The notes below the pieces were generated by a model. It was not told the origin of the DNA. It searched no databases and was given only the letters and a program-made list of their open reading frames with translations. From Mitsuokella jalaludinii DSM 13811 (GTDB lineage Bacteria > Bacillota > Negativicutes > Selenomonadales > Selenomonadaceae): a DNA stretch of 64,000 nt. The stretch is from positions 1 through 64,000 of the forward strand of contig NZ_JNKR01000009.1 of assembly GCF_000702905.1 (NCBI RefSeq), given 5' to 3'. Numbering within the stretch: position 1 is the first letter of the stretch; each line of letters begins with the position of its first letter. Below are positions 24,133 through 33,074 of the stretch, in pieces. A program made the position numbers and the translations under genes.

Positions 24133-24696
24133 TCAGCCCTTGAGCTTCAGGCCATCGTGGAATGCCTTGCCGACGACGGGACCGATGACGCGGTACGTCA
24201 TGGTCGCGATGTCAAAGATGATGGGCTGGAGTTTGTCGTAGTCGACTTTGCCATCCGTCAGAACGGCTTCATCGGCCTGCTCGGCGACGATCTTGCCGAT
24301 GAGGATGCCCGTCTCATCGTCGTAGCTCTTCATCTCGCACTCGAGCGTCACGGGGAATTCTTCGATGATTGGTGCATTGACGTGCGCGCTCTTGTGCGTG
24401 TGGCAGCCAGCCTTCTCGATCTTGTTGACCTTACGGCCTGTCTCGACACCGAAGTAGTCGGCAATCTCGACGGTGTCCTTCGTCGCAAACGCCACGGTGA
24501 ATGCCTTCGTCTTCTTGACATTGTCCGTTGTCTTATGCGGTGCGAGGAAGAGCGTGATCTCGCCGTAGTCCGACTGCGCGCCCCAGGCTGCATTCATCGC
24601 ATTCGGCACACCGTTCTCGTCGTACGTGCCGATGATGAAGACGCCCTCCGGCGCAATGCATGCCTTCTGCCCCGAAAATTCCTTGCTCATATTCAT
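24133..24696 (-). CDS. Flavin reductase-like FMN-binding protein
   Basis: The 187-residue product fits the FMN-binding split-barrel flavin reductase family: an N-terminal EGVFIIGTYDENGVPNAM strand pair, AFATKDTVEIADYFG and VNAPIIEEFPVTLECE. Such proteins bind FMN and transfer electrons or act as NAD(P)H:flavin reductases. It has no membrane segment. AAAGGA lies 4 bases before the ATG. First gene of a two-gene operon with the acetyltransferase. Confidence 0.85.
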   Translation of the reverse strand: MNMSKEFSGQKACIAPEGVFIIGTYDENGVPNAMNAAWGAQSDYGEITLFLAPHKTTDNVKKTKAFTVAFATKDTVEIADYFGVETGRKVNKIEKAGCHTHKSAHVNAPIIEEFPVTLECEMKSYDDETGILIGKIVAEQADEAVLTDGKVDYDKLQPIIFDIATMTYRVIGPVVGKAFHDGLKLKG

Positions 24697-24792
24697 GACT
24701 TCCTTTCATTTCATGATGCTTTACTGATGTATATTTCGCTTTCATTGAGCAAAATCCTGCTTCGTCACACGATATCGTCGCATGCGCGCAAA

Positions 24793-24820
24793 CAAAAAAC
24801 CTGCCGCAAAAAGCGACAGG
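24793..24820 (-). terminator. Terminator of the TRAP operon
   Basis: An 8-bp stem (24800-24807 with 24813-24820, one G-U pair) is followed on the minus strand by six T. It lies 25 bases after the DctM gene. Nothing else is visible in 24697-24844. Confidence 0.8.
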
Positions 24821-24844
24821 CTCTATTGCTAAAGGCAATCTCAT

Positions 24845-26122
24845 TCACTGCAGGACGGCTGGCAGCCAGGTGGCGAGATCTGGTGCGAGGCACAAGAGGA
24901 CAATCTCGAGTGCCATGATGATGGCGAACGGCACGGAGCCCTGGATGATCTGGCCGATCGTGCTGTCGGGGCTGATGCCCTTGATGACGAAGAGGTTCAT
25001 GCCGACTGGCGGCGTGATGAGGGCCAGCTCCATGTTGATGAGCATGACGACATTGAACCAGATGAGATCGAAGCCGAGCGACTTGACGATCGGATAGAGC
25101 ATCGGCAGCGTGATGAGGATGATGGAGACCGTCTCGAGCACACAGCCAAGTGCCAGGAGGACGATGTTGATGCCGATGAAGATGAGCCAGCGGCTGACCT
25201 GAGCATTCGTCACGAGCGACATGAGGGCCTGCGGTGCCTGCAGCGCCGTCAGGATAAAGCCAAAGAGCATCGCGCCGATCATGATGGCGAAAATCATCGC
25301 AGTCGTCTTGACCGTATCCTCTAAGATGCCGCTCATATCGCGCAGCGTCACCGTGCGGTAGACGAAGAATGCGATGATAATGCTGTAGAACGTGCCGACG
25401 GCTGCGGCCTCAGTCGGCGTGAAAAGGCCTGTGTAGATGCCGCCGACGACGAGGATCGGCAAGAAGAGGCCCCAGATGTTTTCTTTGAGGATGCTCCAGC
25501 GCTCCTGCCAGCTTGCAGGAGCCTGGCGCTCCATATGGCGGCAGCGGAAGACGAGATAGCAGATGAAGAAGGCTGTCATGAGGACACCCGGCACGATGCC
25601 GGAGAGGAAGAGTTTGCCGACCGACTCGCCCGTGATGGAGCCGTAGAGGATCATCGGGATGCTCGGCGGGATCAGGATGCCGAGTGTGCCGCCCGCGGCA
25701 ACAGCACCGAGGACTGTCGTGCGCTCATAGCCGCGCTTGAGCATCTCCGGGATGGCCATGGCGCCGATCGTCACAGCTGTCGCCACACTCGACCCCGATA
25801 TCGCGGCAAAGATCGCACAGGCGAAGATTGTCGCAACGCCGATGCCGCCTGGCAGATGGCCGAGCCACTTGCTGCCGAGCTCGAAGAGGCCGTTGCCGAC
25901 CCTGCCCTTGAGCAGGATCTCGCTCATCAGGATGTAGAGCGGCACGGCAACGAGCACGAAATCGTCGAGTGTCTTATAGGCAATGACCGGGATCTGCGTG
26001 AACGCCGCAGGGCCGCCGAGGAAGAAGAGCATGCCGAGCACGCCGCCGAGCAGTAGAACAAACGCCACAGGCATGCCGAGAGCGAACAAAGCTAAGATGA
26101 TGATGGTATAGACAGCAGGCAT
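24845..26122 (-). CDS. dctM: TRAP transporter large permease, DctM-type
   Basis: The 425-residue protein has about 12 membrane helices and the DctM signatures: ALGMPVAFVLLLGG, ISGSSVATAVTIGAMAIPEM, GTLGILIPPSIPMILYG and FTPTEAAAVG. It forms the channel of a sodium-driven tripartite transporter for C4-dicarboxylates or sugar acids. Its ATG begins directly after the dctQ stop, with GGAAGGGAAGG upstream. Last gene of dctP-dctQ-dctM. Confidence 0.92.
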   Translation of the reverse strand: MPAVYTIIILALFALGMPVAFVLLLGGVLGMLFFLGGPAAFTQIPVIAYKTLDDFVLVAVPLYILMSEILLKGRVGNGLFELGSKWLGHLPGGIGVATIFACAIFAAISGSSVATAVTIGAMAIPEMLKRGYERTTVLGAVAAGGTLGILIPPSIPMILYGSITGESVGKLFLSGIVPGVLMTAFFICYLVFRCRHMERQAPASWQERWSILKENIWGLFLPILVVGGIYTGLFTPTEAAAVGTFYSIIIAFFVYRTVTLRDMSGILEDTVKTTAMIFAIMIGAMLFGFILTALQAPQALMSLVTNAQVSRWLIFIGINIVLLALGCVLETVSIILITLPMLYPIVKSLGFDLIWFNVVMLINMELALITPPVGMNLFVIKGISPDSTIGQIIQGSVPFAIIMALEIVLLCLAPDLATWLPAVLQ

Positions 26123-26668
26123 TCAACGCACCTTCCCTTCCGGATGTTCATTGCGATCCTGATCCAGCGGCAAGCGCAGCAGCTCGAAGAGGAAACGGCG
26201 GGCAATCTCGCCGAGCAGCAAAAGAGAGCCAAAGACGAGCGCGAACTGCGGGATAAAAAGTGGGAAGCGCAGGATGGACGGCGATAATTTATGGTAGACA
26301 TACGACGAGGTCACGAGGTCCATGCTCTCCGTCATGAAGATCAGGAAGAGCAGGAACGAGATCACATTGATGACCATGTCGAGCTTGCGCTTTGTCTCAG
26401 GGGCAAGGCGTCCCGCGAAGATGTCGACGCGCACATGGGCGTTGTCGCGGAAGGCGACGGCCAGCCCGAGGAAGCCCGCGATGAGGATGGCATACGTCGA
26501 AACCTCAAGCACCCACTCTGTCGGCGAATGGAAGAAATCGCGCACAACGATCTCGTAACAGATAATCAAGGCCGTAATGAGCAGCAGGCAGCCGGCCAGG
26601 ACAGCGGCAGCGCGCGTGACCTTGCCGAGTATGCGGTCATAGAGCAGTACGATATCTTTGAATGTCAT
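26123..26668 (-). CDS. dctQ: TRAP transporter small permease, DctQ-type
   Basis: The 181-residue protein has four membrane helices and the DctQ-typical WVLEVSTYAILIAGFLGLAVAFRDNAHVRVDIF region. It partners the large subunit at the inner membrane. The cytosolic C-terminus is charged. Between dctP and this gene lies a 50-base spacer made largely of octamer repeats running into its AAAGGA ribosome site. Confidence 0.9.
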   Translation of the reverse strand: MTFKDIVLLYDRILGKVTRAAAVLAGCLLLITALIICYEIVVRDFFHSPTEWVLEVSTYAILIAGFLGLAVAFRDNAHVRVDIFAGRLAPETKRKLDMVINVISFLLFLIFMTESMDLVTSSYVYHKLSPSILRFPLFIPQFALVFGSLLLLGEIARRFLFELLRLPLDQDRNEHPEGKVR

Positions 26669-26687
26669 GAAAGTCCGCTTCCTTTCT

Positions 26688-26711
26688 TTCTCAATTTCTC
26701 AATCTCTCAAT
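26688..26711 (-). repeat. Three tandem octamers before the dctQ ribosome site
   Basis: On the minus strand ATTGAGAG, ATTGAGAA, ATTGAGAA follow one another (26711-26688) and run straight into AGAAAGGA, the Shine-Dalgarno of dctQ. Same period and position as the repeats at 54359-54406 and 63531-63570. Confidence 0.85.
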
Positions 26712-26717
26712 TCACGG

Positions 26718-27761
26718 TCACTGGTTGGCTGCGAGGCACTGGTCGACGAGCTGGCGGCCGAGATCGCCCATCTTGCGGATGAAGTTCTCGCGGACCGGCA
26801 TTGTCGCTTCCTGCCACTTCGGGATATCCTCCGGCGGGATCTCGTAGACTTCCATGCCGGCATCGCGGAGTTTCTCCATGCAAGCGCGGTCTTCCTGGCG
26901 CGTCTGCTCACGCAGTTCATCGCGCGTCTCCTTGGCGCACTGCTCGACGAGCTGCTTCTGATCGTCCGTCAGGCGATCCCAGGAACTGCCGTTGACGGCC
27001 AGCACGAACTCGCAGTACGCGTGGTTCGTCATCGTCAGGTACTTAGCAACCTCGTAAATCTTTCTCTGGTACATGGCCGTCGTTCCGGAAGTCTGGCCAT
27101 CGATCGTGCCGCGCTGCATGGCCATGTAGACCTCACTCGAACTCATCGTGACGGGCGAGGCGCCGAGCGCCTTGATCGTCTCAGCCGGGATCTGGCCGTA
27201 GCCGCGCAGCTGCAATCCCTTGAAATCCTCCGGTTCCTTGAGCGGACGCTGGTTGTTGCAGAACTGCACGTAGCCGTAATCTACCCAGATCAGCGGATGA
27301 ACGCCCTTGCGCTCCATCTCGCTCGTCAGCGTGCGTCCGAGACTTCCGTCCATCGCGCGTCCGACGGCTTCGTAGCTGTTCAGCAGGAACGGCACATCGA
27401 GCACATTGAGTGCGGGCACGACGGTCGTCCACATCGCCGTGGAGTTCAGGCCCATGTCGAGGCCGCCCGTCATGATGGCATCGTTCATGCTCTTGTCGGT
27501 GTAGAGCTGACCGGCCGGGTACGTCGTGATCTTAATGCTACCATTCGAACGTTCATTGACGCGCTGTGCAAAGCGCTCCATGCCCTGCGATAGGTAATGA
27601 TCCTGTGGCAAGTGGTAGGCGAGCTTCAGCTCGACAGGTCCACCCTGTGCGGCCTGATGTTCGCGAGCCATCTTGCCGAGTCCACAGCCCGATAGCAGCA
27701 GGGAACAGCCCACCATAATAGACAACAAGCAAATGATTCCTTTCTTTCCCCAATTCCTCAT
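26718..27761 (-). CDS. dctP: TRAP transporter substrate-binding lipoprotein, DctP-type
   Basis: The 347-residue product has a signal peptide with lipobox LLSGC (Cys26) and the DctP fold: ELKLAYHLPQDHY, GSIKITTYPAGQLY, an RGYGQIPAE segment where the carboxylate-binding Arg is expected, and the long connecting helix near the C-terminus. It delivers an organic anion to DctQM. First gene of the operon. GGAGGTG lies 10 bases before the ATG. Most DctP proteins are soluble periplasmic; a lipoprotein version is common in this group. Confidence 0.9.
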   Translation of the reverse strand: MRNWGKKGIICLLSIMVGCSLLLSGCGLGKMAREHQAAQGGPVELKLAYHLPQDHYLSQGMERFAQRVNERSNGSIKITTYPAGQLYTDKSMNDAIMTGGLDMGLNSTAMWTTVVPALNVLDVPFLLNSYEAVGRAMDGSLGRTLTSEMERKGVHPLIWVDYGYVQFCNNQRPLKEPEDFKGLQLRGYGQIPAETIKALGASPVTMSSSEVYMAMQRGTIDGQTSGTTAMYQRKIYEVAKYLTMTNHAYCEFVLAVNGSSWDRLTDDQKQLVEQCAKETRDELREQTRQEDRACMEKLRDAGMEVYEIPPEDIPKWQEATMPVRENFIRKMGDLGRQLVDQCLAANQ

Positions 27762-27850
27762 CGTTACTGTACACCTCCATAATTCAAACGTCTTTTATGA
27801 ATGCATTATCTTTTAAGTATATGCGACGCTCTGTAATGTTGATGGACCCT

Positions 27851-27879
27851 AGTGTACATCACTTGAATACAAAATGCAA
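27851..27879 (-). promoter_or_regulatory. Probable promoter of the TRAP operon
   Basis: On the minus strand TTGCAT (27879-27874), 17-base spacer and TACACT (27856-27851). Both hexamers are imperfect. The leader is about 85 bases. The rest of 27762-27966 shows nothing. Confidence 0.45.
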
Positions 27880-27960
27880 GCTATTGCGCGATAAAAAAAT
27901 CTTTCTAAAAATCACAATAAAACAACAGGCATATTGCCGCGATATCGGTCATACAGGCAT

Positions 27961-27999
27961 AAAAAAACTGCTGAGCGCTTTTCCAGCAAACTCAGCAGT
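27961..27999 (-). terminator. Terminator of the 28021-28410 gene
   Basis: A 9-bp stem ACTGCTGAG/CTCAGCAGT (27967-27975, 27991-27999) is followed by a T-run on the minus strand. Confidence 0.85.
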
Positions 28000-28020
28000 C
28001 TTATCCGATTGGCGTCAGGC

Positions 28021-28410
28021 TCAGCCCGCGTAGGCCAGGACGACCTTGAGGACATCCTGCGCGATGCTTTTCTCCTCGACGATGGACCAGTAGTGCGTAT
28101 CATCCTCGTAGATGTCGCCCGACTCGGCGGCATTCTTCTGCTCGAGGATGTACCAGGCCCCGCGCCCCGTGTTGTACCAGAACTTGTAGACGTACGGATA
28201 CGTCTTGTTCTTGATGTTGTCCGTGTAGTAGACGCCGACATTGATGTGCTCTGCGTCCGGGCGGTAGACCGTCGAGGTGTCGACGACGTACTTCTCGTCG
28301 ACGTGCTGCTCATACGCCGTTACATAGGCCGCCGAGCAGGCCGTCGGCACATAGACAGCCGCGACTGCTGCGACGAGCATCGCCAAAAAGCTCAACTTCA
28401 TGATCTTCAT
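28021..28410 (-). CDS. Secreted small protein of unknown function
   Basis: The 129-residue product has a signal peptide of about 27 residues ending near TACSA-AYV, so it is exported; the Cys there is not in a clear lipobox. The mature part is Tyr-rich (KTYPYVYKFWYN) and probably beta-structured. No family recognised. ATG 28410 has AAGGAA 5 bases upstream; an in-frame ATG at 28401 is less likely. It is a single gene with its own terminator. Confidence 0.75.
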   Translation of the reverse strand: MKIMKLSFLAMLVAAVAAVYVPTACSAAYVTAYEQHVDEKYVVDTSTVYRPDAEHINVGVYYTDNIKNKTYPYVYKFWYNTGRGAWYILEQKNAAESGDIYEDDTHYWSIVEEKSIAQDVLKVVLAYAG

Positions 28411-28495
28411 GAATGTTCCTTCTTTCTTGTGGGAGGTTCCCGTATTCCAACGCTTCTAGTATACAAGTCCGGCCTTCAAAATACAAGTAGCTCAG

Positions 28496-28535
28496 TCAAA
28501 AAGCCTCTTCCGCAGCAGATGCGCGAAGAGGCTTT
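28496..28535 (-). terminator. Terminator of the 28-34 kb operon
   Basis: An 11-bp stem AAAGCCTCTTC/GAAGAGGCTTT (28500-28510, 28525-28535) is followed by TTTTT on the minus strand. Confidence 0.88.
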
Positions 28536-28571
28536 GACACGCCTGCGAAGGAATAGTCACTCTCCTGACAA

Positions 28572-29600
28572 TCAGAGCTTGAGCATGAACACCTTGTCGC
28601 CGCTCCCCGCCTCCTTGGCTTTGCTGGAGCTTTCCTTCACGATGGCCAACACCTGATTCCCTCCATAAGGCATCATCTGGACGTCGTTCTGGCCGTCAAA
28701 CAGCTTGTCCGCACTGATCCTGTCGACAAAGGAACCGTCTTTCTTATTGAAGATATTGATTTTGCGGATGTTGCCGTCGAATACGAAAAGGTAGTCATCC
28801 GTGACGGCGACGTCAAACGCGCTGGCCAGGAAGCCCGGCTTGCGGTCAGGGTCATCCTTGCGGCCGAGGATATACGCTTGTGTGCCGTCCAGGCTGTAGG
28901 CGGCGACAGCGCCGACGCTCATCTTGCCGTCCAGGGTGCTGCCGAACAGATAGACATTCTGGCCATCGCAGGCAAGACCGTCCGGCGTCGTGAGCAGTTT
29001 ATCGCGCTCTTTCGGGATGACGGTGCCAATCTCCTGCGAGACTTTTCCATCCGCAACGGCATAGCGCACAATGGCCTGCGCATTGTAGAACGACACAGCT
29101 TCATCCTTGCCCGGTACGCCAACCATGCCGCGAACATTCTTCTCGTAGAACGGCTTGCTGGTTCCATCCGAAGCGACAGCATTGACCTTGCGCTTGGCAT
29201 CGGTGTAGATCAGTTCCTTGCCGTCATTGGAGAGGAAACTCTCTTCCGGCACATCTTTGACGAATTCCGCATTCGTGATCTTGAGGTTATCATCCTCGAG
29301 CTTCGCCTCGAGGATGGTCCCCGTGTTGGCATTGCGGATGTAGATGGTATCCCCAATCTTCGTCATAGCGCCGGTGCGGTGGAACGTCTTCGTGATGACG
29401 ATCTTGTCGGTGTTGTTGATCTTAGCCAGCGAGAGTTCCTTGCCCTGCTCCAGCTTCACCGGCTCGTAGTTCAGGGTGATCTTTGGCTTCTGCGGCTCTG
29501 GATCCTTCGGCTTGTCTGTACTCGAGTTGTCGCAGCCGAGCACGAGCACAGCGATCAGCAGTCCGATTATCAGGGCGGCAGCGCGTTGCAACTTCCTCAT
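28572..29600 (-). CDS. Lipoprotein with probable beta-propeller
   Basis: The 342-residue product has a signal peptide with lipobox VLGC (Cys about 25), a Pro/Lys linker (DKPKDPEPQKP) and then repeated units of about 45 residues with patterns such as DTIYIRNANTG, KELIYTDAKRK, QNVYLFGST and DYLFVFDGN, suggesting a six-bladed propeller like NHL or SMP-30-type sensors. Start 29600 is chosen because GGGAGG lies 6 bases upstream; longer starts add a Lys-rich stretch. Last gene of the membrane cluster, 39 bases after the small membrane protein gene. Ligand unknown. Confidence 0.75.
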   Translation of the reverse strand: MRKLQRAAALIIGLLIAVLVLGCDNSSTDKPKDPEPQKPKITLNYEPVKLEQGKELSLAKINNTDKIVITKTFHRTGAMTKIGDTIYIRNANTGTILEAKLEDDNLKITNAEFVKDVPEESFLSNDGKELIYTDAKRKVNAVASDGTSKPFYEKNVRGMVGVPGKDEAVSFYNAQAIVRYAVADGKVSQEIGTVIPKERDKLLTTPDGLACDGQNVYLFGSTLDGKMSVGAVAAYSLDGTQAYILGRKDDPDRKPGFLASAFDVAVTDDYLFVFDGNIRKINIFNKKDGSFVDRISADKLFDGQNDVQMMPYGGNQVLAIVKESSSKAKEAGSGDKVFMLKL

Positions 29601-29639
29601 GGTCATCCTCCCCTTCTTTTTCTTCTTTTCCATCACATC

Positions 29640-29852
29640 TCACGATTCTTTCTTTGCCTTCGGCTGGCGCTTGATCTGGGTGTAAAGGAAGGTATCGTTG
29701 CTGTCGACGAGAGAGAAACTTTCTTCCTCAAGGTAGGAGTCAGCCTTGACGGCCTTGTGCACATTGCTCATGCCGGCAATCAGGATATAGCGCACGAGGA
29801 AAGCGGCGCCGAGTGCCAGCACGAAGGAAATCCCTAGGATCTTTGCAGTCAT
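29640..29852 (-). CDS. 70-residue single-pass membrane protein
   Basis: The product has one membrane helix (about residues 5-28) and a charged cytosolic tail ending in KRQPKAKKES. It sits 12 bases after the zinc-ribbon protein gene and before the propeller lipoprotein gene. No family recognised; it may be a small subunit of the same membrane complex. Confidence 0.65.
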   Translation of the reverse strand: MTAKILGISFVLALGAAFLVRYILIAGMSNVHKAVKADSYLEEESFSLVDSNDTFLYTQIKRQPKAKKES

Positions 29853-29864
29853 AAAGAGCCCCCC

Positions 29865-30983
29865 TTACGTCGTCATGAAATACTGCACGATGAAGTAAAG
29901 CACCGGCCAGAATACAGCGAGTGCAATGGCGGGATAGAGCCACGACTTGCGCTTGTCGATCGGCAGGCTGCCGACGAACTTGCCCGTCTGTCCATTCATC
30001 ATGAAGGTGTAGGGCTTGCCCTCGTAGCGCGTCGTCAAGATCCAGACCGGCATCATCGCGTAGGATATCGCGGCGCTCTCGCGCAGGAAGGACGGGTCGC
30101 CTGTAAGCGAGCAGCGGTCGTATCCCTTGACAGTCTTCTGCAGCGTGTCGATGGCCGTCGAGCGCATGCGGTCGTCGGCGCGCGGGATGCTCGCCTCCGC
30201 ATCGACATCGTACTTGTCGGCCAGATGGCCTGTGAGGTAGGCCGAGGAAAACGGCACGAGTTCTGCGTAATCGAACGGCTCGATGCTGTCCATGTACGCA
30301 TCGTCCATGCGCTCGCTGCCATCGACAGGGATGCGCGCGAAGTGCATGGAACCGGCGCGCTCGCACTGGTAGACGCTCGTCTCCGTGATGATCTCATCCG
30401 CCGTCTCGCGGCGCACATCGTTCTCGGCGCGGAAATTGGCCCTGGCAAAGACATCGGCGTCAAAGAGCCAGAACGGCACGTACATCGCCTGGATGTCCTT
30501 CGTGCGATTGGCCCCGGCAAAGCCGTCGGGCAACAGATACTTGCCCTTGTAGAAGGATTGCAGCGCCTCCTGCGCCTCTTTCTTCGTCTTCTTGAACGGG
30601 AGGATGAAGTCCGGCTTCACCATTCCCTCGAATTTTGCTGGCATCATGTTGGGGCTGCCGCAGTAGGCACATTCTGTCGCCATCGTATTGCCATCGGAAA
30701 CGAGCTCGGCGCCGCACGAGGAGCAGGTCTGCATGGCCATGGCGCTGCTCTCCTCTGGCGACCACTCGCCGCCCGCTGCGGCAGTGTCAAATTCGGCTTC
30801 CTTTGTTTCGGCAGCGCGCCTGGCGGCTTCCTGATCCCGGGCGAACATCGCCTCGATGGCCGCGATCTCAAATTCGGTGCCGCAGTACTCGCAGCTGACC
30901 GTATCGCGTCCCGGCTGGAAGGAAAGCGGCGCACCGCACTTCGGGCATTTATAGCTGACTGACGATTCGGCCACGATACTCAC
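29865..30983 (-). CDS. Double zinc-ribbon membrane protein (YdjG-like)
   Basis: The 372-residue product starts with two zinc ribbons: CPKC...CEYC (about residues 14-34) and CSSC...CAYC (about 87-108), separated by an Ala/Glu-rich helix. A large middle domain contains AMYVPFWLFDADV and ISYAMMPVWILTTRY, followed by a C-terminal TM helix (about 347-368). It resembles B. subtilis YdjG, an anchor partner of the flotillin-like YdjI and PspA. It lies downstream of the SPFH gene here, which supports the same kind of complex. Confidence 0.75.
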   Translation of the reverse strand: MSIVAESSVSYKCPKCGAPLSFQPGRDTVSCEYCGTEFEIAAIEAMFARDQEAARRAAETKEAEFDTAAAGGEWSPEESSAMAMQTCSSCGAELVSDGNTMATECAYCGSPNMMPAKFEGMVKPDFILPFKKTKKEAQEALQSFYKGKYLLPDGFAGANRTKDIQAMYVPFWLFDADVFARANFRAENDVRRETADEIITETSVYQCERAGSMHFARIPVDGSERMDDAYMDSIEPFDYAELVPFSSAYLTGHLADKYDVDAEASIPRADDRMRSTAIDTLQKTVKGYDRCSLTGDPSFLRESAAISYAMMPVWILTTRYEGKPYTFMMNGQTGKFVGSLPIDKRKSWLYPAIALAVFWPVLYFIVQYFMTT

Positions 30984-31046
30984 CTTCTTCTCTCTTCATC
31001 TGCTCTCGCTATCGATTCTTTATCGATGCATTGCAGACGCTATGCA

Positions 31047-32408
31047 TCACTGCTTGTCACTCTCATCAAACGGGTCGCCGCACTCCGGGCAGAACTTCGG
31101 CGGGTGCTTCGGGTCCTTCGGTTCCCAGCCGCACTTGTCGCAGCGGTAGAGCGGCTCGCCCGCTGGCTTCTTCGCGCCGCACTCCATGCAGAACTTGCCC
31201 TTGTTGACCGTACCGCAGCTGCAGGTCCAGCCATCAGAAGCGGGTTTTGGCTGCGGCTTGCCACACTCCTCACAGAACTTTCCCGCATTGCCCGCATGGC
31301 CGCACGAGCAGGTCCAGACTGCCTGTGCCTGCGGCGGCGCTGCCTGCTGCGATGCCGGTGCCTGCTGCATGGGCGGTGTCAGCGGATTGCCCTGCGAGGG
31401 CGCCCCCTGGCTGAATGCGCCCATCGCACCGGCACCCACCTGCCCGGCCATGCCCATGCCCATGAAGCCGAAGGCACCGCCCATGCCAGCCTCATTGCCG
31501 GCTGCCGTGCGCATCGCATCGGCCGTCGCCGTCGCCAGGCGCCCGGCCCGCATGTCAGGATTGCTCATGATGGCGCTATCCTGGATCTCCTTGATGCGGC
31601 GCTCATCTTCTTCCTCGGCCTTGACCGACGAGACGCCGAACGAGACGATCTCGATGCCGCGCTTCTTGCCCCAGTCCTCCGAGAGCTCCTCGCTGAGCTC
31701 ATTGCGGATATCCTTCGTGTAGTTGATGAGCTGGGTGTAGCGGATGCCCTTGGCCGCGATGCGCCCGAAGGCCGGCTGCAGGGCCGTCAGGAGCTCACTT
31801 TTTAGCTGCGAGTCGATCTCCGAGCGCTCGTAGACGGTGTCGAAGTTGCTGCAGACGTTCGTGTAGAACAGAATGGGATTCGCGATGCGATAGCTGTATT
31901 CACCGAAACAGCGGATGTTGACGTTCAGCATGTACGGTCCGATCATCGTCTCGAACTGGATAGACTGTGGCGTGCCGTACTTGTTGCCCATGATCTCTTT
32001 CGTGTTGAAGTAGTAGACGCGCTGATCCTTCGGCGCATCGCCGCCGAACGTGAAGCGCTTGCCCATATTGCGGAAGACAGCCTTGAGGTCACTCGCCAGG
32101 TCGCCGCCAAAGACAGTCGGCTCTGTCGAGCTGTCGTAGATGTACTCGCCCGGCTCGGCACAGATCTCGACGACCTTGCCCTGCTCGACGATCATCATGC
32201 ACTGGCCCTCATTGACGACGATGACCGAGCCCTTCGTGATGATATTGTCCTCGCCCGAGGTATTGGAGCTCCTGCCCCGCGAACTCGTGCGCTTCTGTCC
32301 TTTTGCGGCCAGCGTGTCCTTGTCGAGGCTGTCACAGTAGAGGAATTCTTTCCACTGATCGGCCATGACGCCGTCTGCTGCGCCCATTGCTGCCTTGATG
32401 AGACCCAT
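31047..32408 (-). CDS. SPFH-domain protein with C-terminal zinc ribbons (YdjI-like)
   Basis: The 453-residue cytosolic, membrane-associated protein carries an SPFH/band-7 domain of the YdjI or 'virion core protein' type (about residues 55-270, with GSVIVVNEGQCMMIVEQGK and a helical stretch after YTQLINYTKDIRNELSEEL), then a Gly/Met-rich region, a Pro/Gln/Ala linker (about 310-345) and three zinc ribbons (CSCGHAGNAGKFC, CSCGTVNKGKFC and CDKCGWEPK) to the end. Such proteins form membrane-domain scaffolds. It follows LemA by 36 bases. Confidence 0.88.
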   Translation of the reverse strand: MGLIKAAMGAADGVMADQWKEFLYCDSLDKDTLAAKGQKRTSSRGRSSNTSGEDNIITKGSVIVVNEGQCMMIVEQGKVVEICAEPGEYIYDSSTEPTVFGGDLASDLKAVFRNMGKRFTFGGDAPKDQRVYYFNTKEIMGNKYGTPQSIQFETMIGPYMLNVNIRCFGEYSYRIANPILFYTNVCSNFDTVYERSEIDSQLKSELLTALQPAFGRIAAKGIRYTQLINYTKDIRNELSEELSEDWGKKRGIEIVSFGVSSVKAEEEDERRIKEIQDSAIMSNPDMRAGRLATATADAMRTAAGNEAGMGGAFGFMGMGMAGQVGAGAMGAFSQGAPSQGNPLTPPMQQAPASQQAAPPQAQAVWTCSCGHAGNAGKFCEECGKPQPKPASDGWTCSCGTVNKGKFCMECGAKKPAGEPLYRCDKCGWEPKDPKHPPKFCPECGDPFDESDKQ

Positions 32409-32444
32409 GATAATCCTCCTTTTCTAACTAGTCAGAACAACGGC

Positions 32445-32996
32445 TCAGAATGCGACCTGCGGGACTTCCTTCGCCTTCTCCTCCGCCCGGAACTGCGGAA
32501 GCGGCCGCATGCCCATCATGTCGGCGAAGAACGTCCCCGGAAATGTCTGTATCTTGATGTTGTAGAAGCGGATGGCCTCATTGTAGTCCATGCGCGCGAC
32601 GGCGATGCGGTTCTCCGTGCCGCTGATCTCGCGCATGAGCTCTGTGAACTGCGTGTTCGCCTTGAGGTCCGGGTAGTTCTCTGCGATGGCTATGAGCTTG
32701 CCGAGCGCACCTGTAAGCTCCGCATCGGCTGCGCCGAGCTCTTCCGGAGAGCCAGCGTTCATGAGCCTTGCACGCGCATCCGTGACGGCCTTGATCTGGG
32801 CTTCTTCATGCTTCATGTAGCCCTTGACCGTGTTGACGAGATTCGGGATGAGATCAGCCCGCCGCTGCATCTGATTCTCCACCTGACCGTAAGCCGCATC
32901 GACATTGAGCCGCGCGCTCTTCACCGAGTTGTACTGGTACCCGAAGAACAGGCAGAAGACGAGGAACAGCCCTATAAGAATTGTCCCACCTTTCAT
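32445..32996 (-). CDS. lemA: LemA family protein
   Basis: The 183-residue product has one N-terminal TM helix (about 5-22) and the helical LemA body: NSVKSARLNVDAAYGQVENQMQRRADLIPNLV is the family core (residues about 23-54), then NPGSPEEL-like and ENYPDLKANTQF segments and RFYNIKIQTFPG. LemA proteins are often encoded beside TPM-domain proteins and are anchored with most of the chain outside; the function is not settled. It is the second gene after the TPM protein. Confidence 0.92.
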   Translation of the reverse strand: MKGGTILIGLFLVFCLFFGYQYNSVKSARLNVDAAYGQVENQMQRRADLIPNLVNTVKGYMKHEEAQIKAVTDARARLMNAGSPEELGAADAELTGALGKLIAIAENYPDLKANTQFTELMREISGTENRIAVARMDYNEAIRFYNIKIQTFPGTFFADMMGMRPLPQFRAEEKAKEVPQVAF

Positions 32997-33074
32997 ATAT
33001 ATCCTCCTTCCCGACGCCCATCCGGACGCTCCCTTTGCTGTCGCTATCTTGCATTCTAATCGGACTCTTATGCT

